Shown in pieces: positions 24,374 to 33,217 of a stretch of DNA of 39,390 nucleotides. The translations under genes were made by a program, and so were the position numbers. The first letter of the stretch is position 1; the number at the start of each line of letters is the position of its first letter. The DNA lies in the NCBI RefSeq assembly GCF_025567095.1, contig NZ_JAOQJH010000031.1; one strand, given 5' to 3'. The notes under the pieces are model-generated. The model worked only from the letters and a program-made list of their open reading frames with translations. It was not told the DNA's origin and searched no databases. The DNA comes from Anthropogastromicrobium aceti. Lineage in GTDB: Bacteria > Bacillota > Clostridia > Lachnospirales > Lachnospiraceae.

Positions 24374-24563
24374 ACCATCGCCCCTTTCCGCCGAAATTTT
24401 CAGATTCATTTTCCGGTCTCCTAATTCATACACTAGCATAGAATTGCAAGCTTGTTAAGACAGAATCCATCGCACTTTTTTTACCTCACTCACACTTTTT
24501 TTCCATATATCTGATACTTTTTTCTTTTCCTTTTATTTTTTGATGTTATCTATTTTTTGTGAA

Positions 24564-24592
24564 TGGACATCAACCCGCGTTTATGCTATACT
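24564..24592 (+). promoter_or_regulatory. promoter of the TSCPD-murG unit
   Basis: TGGACA (24564-24569) and TATACT (24587-24592) are separated by 17 bases, with TATGC before the -10 giving an extended -10 element. The transcript leader would be about 70 bases. Confidence 0.75.
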
Positions 24593-24665
24593 GTCTGCAA
24601 AGACGCTGCTAGCTTTTGCTTCATGCGTTAAAAAACATTTTTGAAATATAAAGGAGGCTTTTTTT

Positions 24666-24911
24666 ATGACAAGTTACACTCCAAAGGGCGTATGTTCCCG
24701 TCAGATTAATATCGAGGTTAATGGTGATACTATCGAGTCCGTTCAGTTCGTTGGCGGCTGCAATGGCAATACTCAGGGTATCTCATCTCTTGTTAAGGGT
24801 ATGAAGGTTGATGAAGTAATCGCCCGTCTCGAAGGAATCAACTGCAACGGCCGTGGAACTTCATGTCCGGATCAGCTCGCAAAGGCATTAAAGTCTATTA
24901 AGGGTGAATAA
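24666..24911 (+). CDS. TSCPD domain protein, TIGR03905 family
   Basis: This 81-residue protein has the TSCPD motif (GTSCPDQLA) at about 64-72, plus two GGCNGNTQG/INCNGRG cysteine segments. The domain resembles the C-terminal part of class II ribonucleotide reductases. The stand-alone TIGR03905 proteins have no established function; metal or nucleotide handling is plausible from the conserved cysteines. A strong AAAGGAGG RBS precedes the start. The next gene, murG, begins two bases after its stop, so they are co-transcribed. Confidence 0.92.
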   Translation: MTSYTPKGVCSRQINIEVNGDTIESVQFVGGCNGNTQGISSLVKGMKVDEVIARLEGINCNGRGTSCPDQLAKALKSIKGE

Positions 24912-24912
24912 A

Positions 24913-25971
24913 ATGAAAAAAATATTATTGACTGGCGGCGGTACTGCCGGTCATGTTACACCAAACATCGCTCTTTTGCCAGACCTTAAAGCAGAAGGCT
25001 ATGACATTCATTACATAGGCTCCTATGAGGGAATGGAAAAGAAATTGATTACAGCACAGGGCATCCACTATGACGGAATTGCCACTGGAAAGTTTCGCCG
25101 CTATCTAAGCGCAAAAAATCTCACTGACCCATTTCGTGTTATCAAAGGTTTTCAGCAGGCTAAAAAGCTGATCCGTGACTACAAGCCGGATGTTGTCTTC
25201 TCCAAAGGTGGTTTTGTTGCCGTTCCTGTTGTGCTTGCAGCTGGTCACTATCATATTCCTGTTATCATTCACGAATCAGATATGACACCAGGCCTTGCAA
25301 ACAAGATCTGTATGAGAACTGCTAAAAAAATCTGCTGCAACTTTCCTGAAACAGTTAAGCTTCTTCCGGCTGATAAGGCTGTTCTTACTGGAACACCAAT
25401 TCGCCGTGAACTGTTAAATGGCTCAAGGGATGCCGGCTTTGCTTTTACAGGACTTAGTGACGACAAGCCGATCCTTTTGATGATGGGAGGAAGTACTGGT
25501 TCACGTGCAGTTAATGCCGGTCTTAGAAGTGCTCTTCCTCAGCTTCTTAAGGAGTTTCATGTCATTCATCTGTGCGGCAAGGGAAATCTTGACAGTACAC
25601 TTGCTCAGCCAGGCTACATTCAGTATGAATATATTTCTGATGAGCTTAAAGACCTGTTTGCAATCTCTGATATTGTGCTTTCACGTGCAGGTGCTAATGC
25701 CATTTGTGAGCTTTTGGCACTCAAGAAGCCAAACATTCTTGTTCCGCTTCCAGCAGCCGTAAGCCGTGGTGATCAGATTCTGAACGCAAACTCCTTTAAA
25801 AAGCAAGGTTTTTCCTATGTACTTGAAGAAGAAAAGTTAAATGCTGATACACTGATGGCAGCTGTTCACGAAGTTTACAACAATCGTGATTCTTACAAAA
25901 AGGCGATGGCCACCAGCAATCAAAGCAATGGCGTAGATATTGTAATCAAGCTAATTAAAGAATTATCGTAA
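24913..25971 (+). CDS. murG: MurG, UDP-GlcNAc:lipid I N-acetylglucosaminyltransferase
   Basis: This 352-residue peripheral membrane GT-B enzyme adds GlcNAc to lipid I to form lipid II in peptidoglycan synthesis. Motifs are the N-terminal glycine-rich loop TGGGTAGHVTPN, FSKGGFVAVPVVLAA, the IIHESDMTPG segment, GGSTGSRAVN in the C-terminal domain, and the UDP-GlcNAc-binding SRAGANAICELLALKKPNIL region. The ATG at 24913 is chosen because AAGGGTG lies six bases upstream; an in-frame GTG at 24904 would overlap the preceding stop. The gene stands outside a dcw cluster, next to a TSCPD gene. A strong terminator follows. Confidence 0.97.
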   Translation: MKKILLTGGGTAGHVTPNIALLPDLKAEGYDIHYIGSYEGMEKKLITAQGIHYDGIATGKFRRYLSAKNLTDPFRVIKGFQQAKKLIRDYKPDVVFSKGGFVAVPVVLAAGHYHIPVIIHESDMTPGLANKICMRTAKKICCNFPETVKLLPADKAVLTGTPIRRELLNGSRDAGFAFTGLSDDKPILLMMGGSTGSRAVNAGLRSALPQLLKEFHVIHLCGKGNLDSTLAQPGYIQYEYISDELKDLFAISDIVLSRAGANAICELLALKKPNILVPLPAAVSRGDQILNANSFKKQGFSYVLEEEKLNADTLMAAVHEVYNNRDSYKKAMATSNQSNGVDIVIKLIKELS

Positions 25972-26010
25972 AAAAAAGGCAGAACTCCAATTGTGGAATC
26001 TGCCTTTTTT
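25972..26010 (+). terminator. terminator of murG
   Basis: GGCAGAACTCCA and TGGAATCTGCC form a hairpin with a four-base loop, followed by six T. It starts immediately after the murG stop. Confidence 0.9.
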
Positions 26011-26089
26011 CTTGAAATCATGTCTTCTTTATGTTTATAAAAAACTGCCTTTCATGATGCGTAAAACCTTCAATAATAAAAGTTTCTTT

Positions 26090-26512
26090 TTAATCTTTAA
26101 GCGCTTCTCTTAATTTTGCTCCCTGCTTTTCGAGTTCCTCTCTCTTTGCTGGCTTCGGATCCCATGAGACCATGTCTTCTCCGCCTGCATATCTTGGAAT
26201 CACATGCATATGGAAATGCATAACAGTCTGTCCTGCTGCCTCACCATTATTCTGAACTAAGTTAAAGCCCTCACATCCAAGACCTTTCTTCATTGCCTTT
26301 CCAAGCTTTGCAGCAACTTTAAGAACATTTGCAGCATATTCATCGCTGATCTCTGTTACATCCTTAAAATGCGCCTTTGGAAGGATTAATGTATGTCCTG
26401 CAGATGCCGGACCTAAATCAAGAATTGCGCGAAACTGCTCATCCTCATAAACAGTCTCTGATGGAATCTCACCTGCTGCTATTTTACAAAAAATACAATT
26501 ATCATCTAACAT
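26090..26512 (-). CDS. HIT family protein
   Basis: This 140-residue histidine-triad protein is probably an Hint/HinT-like nucleoside phosphoramidase or AMP-lysine hydrolase. The N-terminal CIFCKIAAGEIPSETVYED segment and the catalytic triad HFHMHVIP (about residues 97-104) are clear. The ATG at 26512 is preferred over an upstream ATG because GAGAGG lies eight bases before it and the promoter sits just upstream. No partner gene is apparent. Confidence 0.95.
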   Translation of the reverse strand: MLDDNCIFCKIAAGEIPSETVYEDEQFRAILDLGPASAGHTLILPKAHFKDVTEISDEYAANVLKVAAKLGKAMKKGLGCEGFNLVQNNGEAAGQTVMHFHMHVIPRYAGGEDMVSWDPKPAKREELEKQGAKLREALKD

Positions 26513-26562
26513 AATTAAAACCTCTCTTTCGGCAAATATTGATGCCATTTTCTTTTGTACCC

Positions 26563-26591
26563 AGTATACTCATTTTTTTGATAAATTACAA
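26563..26591 (-). promoter_or_regulatory. promoter of the HIT gene
   Basis: TTGTAA (26586-26591) and TATACT (26563-26568) are 17 bases apart, about 50 bases upstream of the start codon. Confidence 0.7.
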
Positions 26592-26617
26592 GAGCACAAA
26601 ATGTCGTTACATTTTTC

Positions 26618-26646
26618 TTGAGACAATCTATAAAAAATGATATATC
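26618..26646 (+). promoter_or_regulatory. promoter of the soluble histidine kinase gene
   Basis: TTGAGA (26618-26623) and TATATC (26641-26646) with a 17-base spacer lie 37 bases before the ATG. It diverges from the HIT promoter within 30 bases. Confidence 0.6.
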
Positions 26647-26683
26647 TAACAGGTAACAATTTAAAGCTGTACTGGAGGTGCTT

Positions 26684-27349
26684 ATGAACGATCAAACCTA
26701 TTTTCTTGCCAATGCCGCCCATGAACTTCAGACTCTGCTTTCTTTGCTGTGCAGCAGTATTCAGGCTATTGAAGCCGCGCATCCTGAAGTTAGATGCTAT
26801 CGTTACTGGCCAGAGCTCTCCTCTGACTGCCGCTTAATGACTAAGCTTCTTCGTGATCTTACAGACTACAGCATGTCTGACCAACTGACGAAACAGCGCA
26901 GTGATCTGTGCAATTTACTGCGGCGGGCTTATTTATCATGTCTTCCTTTAACCGAGGGAACGAACAAAACACTTACATATACAAGCCGCGTCTCATGCGC
27001 CTACATGCCTCTCGACTCCCCAAAAATGATGGAAGCACTTTTAAATCTGATTGTCAATGCACTTGATGCCGTATCTGACAATGGAAGCGTTCAAATTATT
27101 CTGACAAAGTCAAACGAACAATTTGTCGTATCTATAATAGATGATGGCTGCGGGATTGCACCCAAACAACTGCTTACTATTTTCCATCCTTTTACTACCA
27201 CAAAACCAGATGGTACTGGGCTTGGCCTTCCAGTTGCCAAACGTATTATTGAAGGACATGGCGGTCATATACGCGTAAGCTCTGCTCCAAATCAGGGTGC
27301 CACCTTTACATTCCTTCTGCCTTGCGTTTTTTCATCTGACAAAAAATAA
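26684..27349 (+). CDS. soluble orphan histidine kinase
   Basis: This 221-residue cytoplasmic kinase lacks any sensor or membrane region. A HisKA-like segment NAAHELQTLLSLLCSSIQA places the likely phosphoacceptor at H13, with Gln in place of the usual Arg of the HELRTPL motif. The HATPase_c domain (about 105-215) has N-box MMEALLNLIVNALDAV, G1 DDGCGI, F-box FHPFTT and G2 GTGLGLPVAKRIIEGHGG. No response regulator is adjacent. Its signal must come from a protein partner or a soluble factor. The ATG at 26684 follows GGAGG by about five bases. The 3' end overlaps the convergent rhomboid gene by 44 bases. Confidence 0.85.
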   Translation: MNDQTYFLANAAHELQTLLSLLCSSIQAIEAAHPEVRCYRYWPELSSDCRLMTKLLRDLTDYSMSDQLTKQRSDLCNLLRRAYLSCLPLTEGTNKTLTYTSRVSCAYMPLDSPKMMEALLNLIVNALDAVSDNGSVQIILTKSNEQFVVSIIDDGCGIAPKQLLTIFHPFTTTKPDGTGLGLPVAKRIIEGHGGHIRVSSAPNQGATFTFLLPCVFSSDKK

Positions 27350-28337
27350 TAATGCCGCATACAAAACCTATTATAGCACCCACTATATGTGCGCAATTGT
27401 TGACACCACTTTCGGCAAATCCATGATATAAAGTGAAAAACATCATGAAAATAAGCTGCCGAAGCGTAATTTCTTCAAAATGACCTTTTGACAATAAAAC
27501 AATACATAGTAAAAGACCTGCGATTCCAAAAATTGCACCAGATGCACCAGCTGTCGCTACAAGCAAATCCCCCTGATGCACATACCACCAGACAGACGCA
27601 GCATTTGCTCCAATACCACTGATTAAATATACACCAAGAAAACGCCATTTTCCAAGACAGCGCTCTGCCAATGCACCAAGATACAAAAGAACAAGCATAT
27701 TGTTAAATAAATGATCCCATCCAAAGTGAAGAAAAACGCTTGTAACAAGACGCCACCACTCTGGCTTTTGAACAAACTCACCAATTTGCAGCACCATCAT
27801 ATTCATCAATGCCGATTCTTTTCCTCCAATCTCACCGACTGCAACGATGCATTGAATCAAAATATTAAGAATCACCAACATCAACGTAACCTCTGGTATT
27901 CTGTTAATTGCTATTCGTTTTCCATTAAAACGATCTGAAAAACGTTCCTTTCTAATCAGGGTAGCATAAAGATCACAAAATTCAGACGGCTGTCCGTCAA
28001 AAATCACTGGCTGTCCAGCGTCATCTATAAACCACCTTGGGTAAAAGCCTGTTACAAGCTGCTTTGAAATTGAAAAATCATCTGACAGCACAAGTGCAAG
28101 AAATTGACACTCCAGCTGTTTTTGCTCTCTAACCTTCTGTGCTGCATAATCAACTACCCTATCAATTCTCCACGGATCGGCTGCCAGCTTATTTGGATCA
28201 TCGAACAGACAAACTGCATACAGCTTCGTATCCTCTTTGATCCATACACCACAAGGAAAATTTGCTGCAGCAATATTCGTATACCCACCACGCTTCAGCT
28301 TTTTTTCCACAAATTCGCGCATCAATTTTTGATCCAC
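27306..28337 (-). CDS. rhomboid family intramembrane serine protease
   Basis: This 343-residue membrane protease has an N-terminal cytoplasmic domain of about 130 residues, longer than in minimal rhomboids. The six-helix core has family features FLHFGWDHLFNNMLVL, the nucleophile S266 in GASGAIFG and catalytic H317 in NCAHIVGAIIG. Such enzymes cleave substrate transmembrane helices. The GTG at 28337 is preferred because GAGGTGAT lies a few bases upstream; a second GTG at 28346 is inside that RBS. Two promoter-like pairs lie upstream. It overlaps the convergent kinase gene by 44 bases at its 3' end. Confidence 0.92.
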   Translation of the reverse strand: MDQKLMREFVEKKLKRGGYTNIAAANFPCGVWIKEDTKLYAVCLFDDPNKLAADPWRIDRVVDYAAQKVREQKQLECQFLALVLSDDFSISKQLVTGFYPRWFIDDAGQPVIFDGQPSEFCDLYATLIRKERFSDRFNGKRIAINRIPEVTLMLVILNILIQCIVAVGEIGGKESALMNMMVLQIGEFVQKPEWWRLVTSVFLHFGWDHLFNNMLVLLYLGALAERCLGKWRFLGVYLISGIGANAASVWWYVHQGDLLVATAGASGAIFGIAGLLLCIVLLSKGHFEEITLRQLIFMMFFTLYHGFAESGVNNCAHIVGAIIGFVCGIIIFCQMKKRKAEGM

Positions 28338-28424
28338 CCTTATCACCTCGTTGTACTTAACAAAAGTTACAATTCACAGGACACATATTTGAATGAACTG
28401 TAACTAGCAAAATTCTGTCAGTCA

Positions 28425-28453
28425 ACTTTATCATTAGAAATAAGATTTGTCAA
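28425..28453 (-). promoter_or_regulatory. promoter of the rhomboid gene
   Basis: TTGACA (28448-28453) and TAAAGT (28425-28430) have a 17-base spacer. A second pair TTGACT and TACAGT, also 17 bases apart, starts from the end of this region. Together they suggest transcription separate from the tad operon. Confidence 0.65.
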
Positions 28454-29424
28454 TGTTTTGGCTTTAATATCCAATATGCCATAAATGCTGCTGCCACTGC
28501 CGCCACGACTATGAAAAGCCCAGCAGCTGCAAGCAGATTTTTATTGATGAGATCTAACAAAAGCAAACGCTTCCCTGCTGTAAAAAACACATATCCCAAA
28601 ATAACCATAATTAATAATATGCCAATAACTGTAACTGACGATTTTTTTTGCTTGCATTTTGTTTTTTCCCTCTTAGGTGAATCTGACACTTGCTGCACAT
28701 TTTTATATTGTTTTTCCTGCTGTATTTTCTGTTGTTTTTCCTGTTCACTTGCACCAGAATCAGTCTGTTTAGAATCGCTCTGTTTACATTCTTGGTCTGT
28801 TATTTGCTTATTAATTTGAGAACTTATCTGCACAGAAGATACTTTAGAATCACAAGAATCATTTGTGGCATTCTCTAACCGATCTTTTATGCATCCAACA
28901 ATTACACTGATTGATAAATTTTCCCGAAGGCTTTCCTGAAAGAGTCCATATGCCAGTTCTAAGCTTCTTCTATCATCATAATCAATATGATCAATCAAAA
29001 AGCGGCATAGTACATTTACAGACTGATGCAACGGCATATGCTGATATGGATAATAGCAAAATCGAATACGTTCTAAGCTTTTCGACACATATATATACTG
29101 AGGTTCAAGTAATATTCCTTCTCCGTCTAGCAAATAACGCCCTACCTCTGAAACTGCACTGCAAAACTGCAATAGAAGTGACACCATCTCATCATAGGTG
29201 ATCTTTCTGGCATCAAGAAATTCCGGTAAGTTTTCTAATGATGTAATCTCATAGCTAAGCGTACTTTTTCCATTCATTTGCTGAACATGTACAGGTAAAA
29301 ATCCATTGATCCTATTGTTAATCAGCATTGACAACCTATAATCTGATCTGGCTTCCTCGTCTGTCTCTATCATCATATACTGATAATCAAGCCTTCGGCT
29401 GTATGATACTTCCATTTGTGCCAT
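28450..29424 (-). CDS. DUF6382-like protein with two C-terminal membrane segments
   Basis: This 324-residue protein resembles DUF6382 over its first 190 residues (MEVSYSRRLDYQYMMIETDE, LSYEITSLENLP, RIRFCYYPYQHMPLHQS). In many relatives this domain is followed by an FHA phosphopeptide-binding domain. Here a Gln/Lys-rich linker (about 195-258) leads to two hydrophobic helices (about 266-285 and 297-317) and no FHA domain is visible. It is the last gene of the tad cluster, so a regulatory or assembly role in pilus formation is likely. Family assignment is from memory and moderate in confidence. A GGGGGTGAT RBS supports the ATG at 29424. Confidence 0.7.
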   Translation of the reverse strand: MAQMEVSYSRRLDYQYMMIETDEEARSDYRLSMLINNRINGFLPVHVQQMNGKSTLSYEITSLENLPEFLDARKITYDEMVSLLLQFCSAVSEVGRYLLDGEGILLEPQYIYVSKSLERIRFCYYPYQHMPLHQSVNVLCRFLIDHIDYDDRRSLELAYGLFQESLRENLSISVIVGCIKDRLENATNDSCDSKVSSVQISSQINKQITDQECKQSDSKQTDSGASEQEKQQKIQQEKQYKNVQQVSDSPKREKTKCKQKKSSVTVIGILLIMVILGYVFFTAGKRLLLLDLINKNLLAAAGLFIVVAAVAAAFMAYWILKPKH

Positions 29425-29469
29425 TATATCACCCCCTGTAATGAATTTTTATTGCTTTTCGTAAAATGT

Positions 29470-30063
29470 TCAATCTTCAGCTGATATTTCTTTAGAATCT
29501 GACGCTGTTTCTTTATCCCGCTTGATTCCTCTTACCAGTCTGATAAACTCCTCCTGCTTTGATTCATGTACCTGCACTTGTCCTGTAATTTCTGTTGGTG
29601 TTCCCCATAAACGCATCAGTGCAAAAAAAGGAAGACGTATTGGTGCCTTATATGTAATCTTAACCATTCCAGGTCCTGCCTTCACCAAAAATGATGGCAT
29701 ATCACAGGCAAATAATTCACCTTCTATATGCGTATTTGCATATTCACAAATTATATCCTGGTTTGCCGTATTCTGCGAGATCCGCCATAAAAGCCCTTTT
29801 TCCTGAAGTTCTTCCCAAGAAAAAGCTCCATCTTTCATACTACTGTTTTCTGCCACCAAAAGCATCGCTTTTTGCGCTGTATGCCACGATACTTCCTCTA
29901 ACACTGCTTTATCATGAGTGAAAAAACCATAATAAATACACATAAAAACAGCCATGAGGACTGTCATCATAATCAAGCTGGCCTCCACAGTAAAGCTTGC
30001 TTTTTCCCAAAATAAAAGCTTCTTTTTGATCAGAATAACAATCTTTTTCTTTTCCTGCTTCAC
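29470..30063 (-). CDS. TadE-like pseudopilin
   Basis: This 197-residue protein is a minor pilin of the TadE type. A basic N-terminus with the processing-like site KASFTVEASLIMMTVLMAVF precedes a single hydrophobic helix, and the glutamate at +5 is kept. The residue before the site is Ala instead of the usual Gly. The C-terminal 140 residues are extracytoplasmic. The GTG at 30063 (VKQEKKK) follows GAGG by seven bases and is preferred over the ATG at 30093, which has no RBS. It lies between the DUF6382 gene and the prepilin peptidase in the tad operon. Confidence 0.82.
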   Translation of the reverse strand: MKQEKKKIVILIKKKLLFWEKASFTVEASLIMMTVLMAVFMCIYYGFFTHDKAVLEEVSWHTAQKAMLLVAENSSMKDGAFSWEELQEKGLLWRISQNTANQDIICEYANTHIEGELFACDMPSFLVKAGPGMVKITYKAPIRLPFFALMRLWGTPTEITGQVQVHESKQEEFIRLVRGIKRDKETASDSKEISAED

Positions 30064-30109
30064 AAAAACACCTCTTTCTCGTAAAGCTAACATTCGCAGT
30101 CCGGTTTTA

Positions 30110-30547
30110 CTACTTGCTTATAAACGCAGTATATATCAGACAATTGATGCAAATTGAGACAAGCAGCCAAGGAACAAATGGTATTTCTTTTTGGTAAACA
30201 TGTGTTATAAAAACTCTTTGCATCAACTGTGCACACAGACAAAGAATACTGCCTACAAATAAAATTTCCAGCCCTATTTCCACCCCACAACCCGCTCCAA
30301 GCAAAAATATGCAAAGTACATCACCCATTCCAATGCCTTTACTAAAACGCGCCAAAAGCCACACTATCATCCCTGGAAATAAGCAAAACACTAAATCAAG
30401 GATTTCGCATCCACAAAAGAAATTCCAAATCATTGCAATAACTGTACATCCAATCAGCCAGCACACAGATACATTATGAAATAACAAATCAGTTGCCGCT
30501 GGAAGCAAAAAGCATAAAATAATAAAAATCCACCTTGCCTGCGTCAT
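30110..30547 (-). CDS. prepilin peptidase (A24 family, TadV/CpaA-like)
   Basis: This 145-residue polytopic membrane aspartic protease would process the Flp1 and TadE-like pilins. The two catalytic aspartates are D20 (ATDLLFHN) and D76 in GIGMGD. It lacks the N-terminal methyltransferase domain of the larger type IV enzymes, as usual for tad systems. Its start overlaps the preceding gene's stop by four bases (ATGA), so translation is coupled. The segment KEIPFVPWL is also typical of A24 proteins. Confidence 0.93.
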   Translation of the reverse strand: MTQARWIFIILCFLLPAATDLLFHNVSVCWLIGCTVIAMIWNFFCGCEILDLVFCLFPGMIVWLLARFSKGIGMGDVLCIFLLGAGCGVEIGLEILFVGSILCLCAQLMQRVFITHVYQKEIPFVPWLLVSICINCLIYTAFISK

Positions 30548-31476
30548 GATTTTCCTCCATCATCCTGTTTGGCACAGCGGCTGCAGCAGTGACGATCTGA
30601 AACCTCTGAAAGCTTTACTGACTTTACATTTCTTCTTAGCGCCGCACAATTTGGATCTGTGTGAAAACGATTTCCACTTGATGTAATATACACCCAAAAA
30701 CCACTTCCGCCTTTTTCGCATCTGTCACATGCATAATACTTGCTGCCATCATCACTGCGGTAATTGACTACTTCATTATGACGGATCTGTTTCACAGAAA
30801 GCTTCAGATATGAACAGTCCAAACTTGTATGGTACACACTTCCTGTTTCCGTAATATACACAATTTGGTCTTCCTTAGTCTCATCTTCTATCTTATCGCC
30901 ATCTTGCGATGGTGCTTTATTTCCGCTCCATACACGCTGACACTCCCGCTGTGTAAATAAAAGTGAACCGAAATTTCCCGGAAGAAACGGAACTCTCACG
31001 CGATATGTTACGGTAAGATCTAAATTTCCATCATCATCTGGAAAACGAGAACCAAGTACGGTCAGTCCATCACTTCCTCCTATAATCCATGAACGATCTA
31101 AAATTTCTCTTCCCACTGAATACAGAAGCTTTTGTTTTAAATAAACTGCTGTAATTCCACCTTGAACTATCAGCGTGATCACATCCTCTGCTTCTTCACC
31201 GCCTACATCTTCTGCCTCATTTGGCTCTTCAAGCAAATAATAATATCCAGCAGCACTTGTAACTGAATCCTTCATTCCCTGCTGAATCCGCGTCTGTATC
31301 TGTATAACCTCAAAAAAAGACATAAGCGCCATAATAACACTAAGAAAAATAGGCAGCACTATACTGGCTTCAACAGTCAGCGAACCGTTACATTGCTGGC
31401 AGCCGACTGAAAAACAAAATGATCGATACCTGGATTTTTTTTTGAATGCTTTTCTATGATCAACTGCCAGCCTCAT
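30544..31476 (-). CDS. TadE-like pseudopilin with two C-terminal HxxxxC/CxxC modules
   Basis: This 310-residue protein has a TadE-type start: basic N-terminus, site G|SLTVEASIVLPIFLSVIMA with glutamate at +5, then one helix at about 35-58. The extracytoplasmic part ends in two similar modules. The first is VYHTSLDCSYL with later YYACDRC, and the second is RFHTDPNCAAL with later HCCSRC. Each carries one His and three or four Cys and could bind a metal ion or form disulfides. Such modules are not part of typical TadE proteins. The gene follows DUF5702 closely and overlaps the prepilin peptidase gene by four bases. Confidence 0.85.
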   Translation of the reverse strand: MRLAVDHRKAFKKKSRYRSFCFSVGCQQCNGSLTVEASIVLPIFLSVIMALMSFFEVIQIQTRIQQGMKDSVTSAAGYYYLLEEPNEAEDVGGEEAEDVITLIVQGGITAVYLKQKLLYSVGREILDRSWIIGGSDGLTVLGSRFPDDDGNLDLTVTYRVRVPFLPGNFGSLLFTQRECQRVWSGNKAPSQDGDKIEDETKEDQIVYITETGSVYHTSLDCSYLKLSVKQIRHNEVVNYRSDDGSKYYACDRCEKGGSGFWVYITSSGNRFHTDPNCAALRRNVKSVKLSEVSDRHCCSRCAKQDDGGKS

Positions 31477-31508
31477 GGTACACCACCTTTCTTTTTTTTA
31501 ATTTTAAT

Positions 31509-32957
31509 CTAATACATACGGCTTTGTTCGCACGAAATCTCATATCCAGACCCAGCAAAACAATAAAAAATCGGTGCCGCCTTCATACTTGCCTTAACCT
31601 GTACAGCTCCCAAACAATCCGCCATCGAAAAATCAGGATTTTTTTCTCTCATTCTAAGCTGAATGACATCCATTGTATGGTAGCGTCTATCACTTCGACC
31701 TTGCGCATACAAAAGAAGGCGTAAGTATTCATCATATGACAGTCCATTATTCTCTTTTGCTGTTAAAAACAAATCTCCATCCAAAAAATCTGCGATCTGT
31801 GAAAACTCCAATGTCCAGCTTTCTGAGTTTTTAATAATAGGAATATTGCCTCCGCTTAGCAATGTTCTTACATCAACTATAGCCTCAGCAAATGACCAAC
31901 CTGCAATCATTGTAAACTGCGTCAGCTTAATGGCAGGATATACGCCAGTCCAACCAACAAGAGTAGCTGCCGCTGTCTCTGCCTGAGATGATAAGACAGG
32001 ATCCTTCCATGCAGAAAATAAATTCAGTCCCTCTCTCATTAAAAGAAGTGAATTTACTGTTGATTTTAAATTTTCCTTATCACTTGTTTTGCCATTTAGT
32101 ATATATTCTAGCTCATATGCCATTTTATTTGTCTCGCCTGTACTTGTAAAACTGCGGCAATGCTCTAAAAGATATTCTGTAAACAAAAAACTTTCTTCCA
32201 TTTCACTAATCGCAGAGTGATACCATGTAAAATTTACAGTTCTCCACTTTGATGGAAGATCCTCTGCCTCAATAACATATCCTGATGCAGCCTGATCAAA
32301 CGGCAGTACAAAATTCAGCCAACCATCTTCCTTGAGCTTTTCTAATTTTTCAAGCCAGCTTTCTTCCATCGCTTCCTCATACTTCTTCTTTTCTTCATTC
32401 GTTTTTTCTAAAAACTGCTCATCAAAACTTTCTTGTTCCAGTTCCTGCTGCTCTTTTGCCATTGTCTTCGCATCATCACCCATTTCAAGCTCTTCAAGCT
32501 GCTCTTGTACTTTTTCAACCGCAATTCCAAGTGTGCGGTATTTCATAAATTCCAGTACGCTTCTGGCAAATAATTCTCCTTCATTTTCAATGACCGAAAC
32601 CGTATTTTCAATCTCTGCAGTGCTGCTTGTTCCTCTATATAGATTCCCAGATAAAAGCAAATGGTCTTGTTTTGGATTTGCGTTCATCGTCAAATATTTG
32701 CTTACAACCTCCTCTATATCTTGATTATTACTTAATTCATTTTCATTTAAAAGCATTAAATCAAATTCATTAAGTAATTCACGATCATACATAGAAAATA
32801 ATGAATCCATTGCAGAGTCTGTAGCACAGACTAGGCGCTGACGAAGTCCAAATATCCTCGCATGCTCTGTCATCATCATAATAAATCCAATAAATAGTAC
32901 AAGCAGCAGCGATAAAAATACAGTTATACTGGCTTTCTCATGTAACCTTTTCATCAT
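31509..32957 (-). CDS. DUF5702 family protein (tad-associated, TadG-like)
   Basis: This 482-residue protein has an N-terminal membrane anchor (ASITVFLSLLLVLFIGFIMM) and the downstream segment RLVCATDSAMDSLFSMYDRELLNEFDLM, the recognisable DUF5702 part. It then continues into a mostly helical extracytoplasmic region. Its position between Flp1 and a TadE-like gene is standard in Firmicute tad clusters, where it probably fills the TadG role of linking the pilus to the envelope. The anchor resembles the TadE start but lacks the +5 glutamate. The start codon overlaps the flp1 stop. Confidence 0.88.
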   Translation of the reverse strand: MMKRLHEKASITVFLSLLLVLFIGFIMMMTEHARIFGLRQRLVCATDSAMDSLFSMYDRELLNEFDLMLLNENELSNNQDIEEVVSKYLTMNANPKQDHLLLSGNLYRGTSSTAEIENTVSVIENEGELFARSVLEFMKYRTLGIAVEKVQEQLEELEMGDDAKTMAKEQQELEQESFDEQFLEKTNEEKKKYEEAMEESWLEKLEKLKEDGWLNFVLPFDQAASGYVIEAEDLPSKWRTVNFTWYHSAISEMEESFLFTEYLLEHCRSFTSTGETNKMAYELEYILNGKTSDKENLKSTVNSLLLMREGLNLFSAWKDPVLSSQAETAAATLVGWTGVYPAIKLTQFTMIAGWSFAEAIVDVRTLLSGGNIPIIKNSESWTLEFSQIADFLDGDLFLTAKENNGLSYDEYLRLLLYAQGRSDRRYHTMDVIQLRMREKNPDFSMADCLGAVQVKASMKAAPIFYCFAGSGYEISCEQSRMY

Positions 32958-33178
32958 CCATACAATTCACTTACTGTACTATTTACATGACTAAAAATTC
33001 CAGTTACGATAGCGGTAAGCTGTTCTCTAAAAATTACAACAATTGCCAAAAGCACTACAAGAACTAAAATCACCTCAACAGTAGTAACTCCCTTTGTATT
33101 ATTTCTAAATCTTCTAATTTTCTTTACTGCGCTATCAGTGATACGACAAAAAAACGTATGTTTTTTAATTCCTTCCAT
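32954..33178 (-). CDS. Flp1 family type IVb pilin
   Basis: This 74-residue protein is the major pilin subunit. The basic leader ends at KG, followed by VTTVEVILVLVVLLAIVVIF; cleavage after Gly leaves glutamate at +5, as in type IVb pilins. Total mature length is about 45 residues. The ATG at 33178 has AAGGAGG nine bases upstream, the strongest RBS of the operon, consistent with high output of the main subunit. Confidence 0.93.
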   Translation of the reverse strand: MEGIKKHTFFCRITDSAVKKIRRFRNNTKGVTTVEVILVLVVLLAIVVIFREQLTAIVTGIFSHVNSTVSELYG

Positions 33179-33217
33179 CAAAATATACCTCCTTCCGTAA
33201 TTCTTTATTTTTAATCA

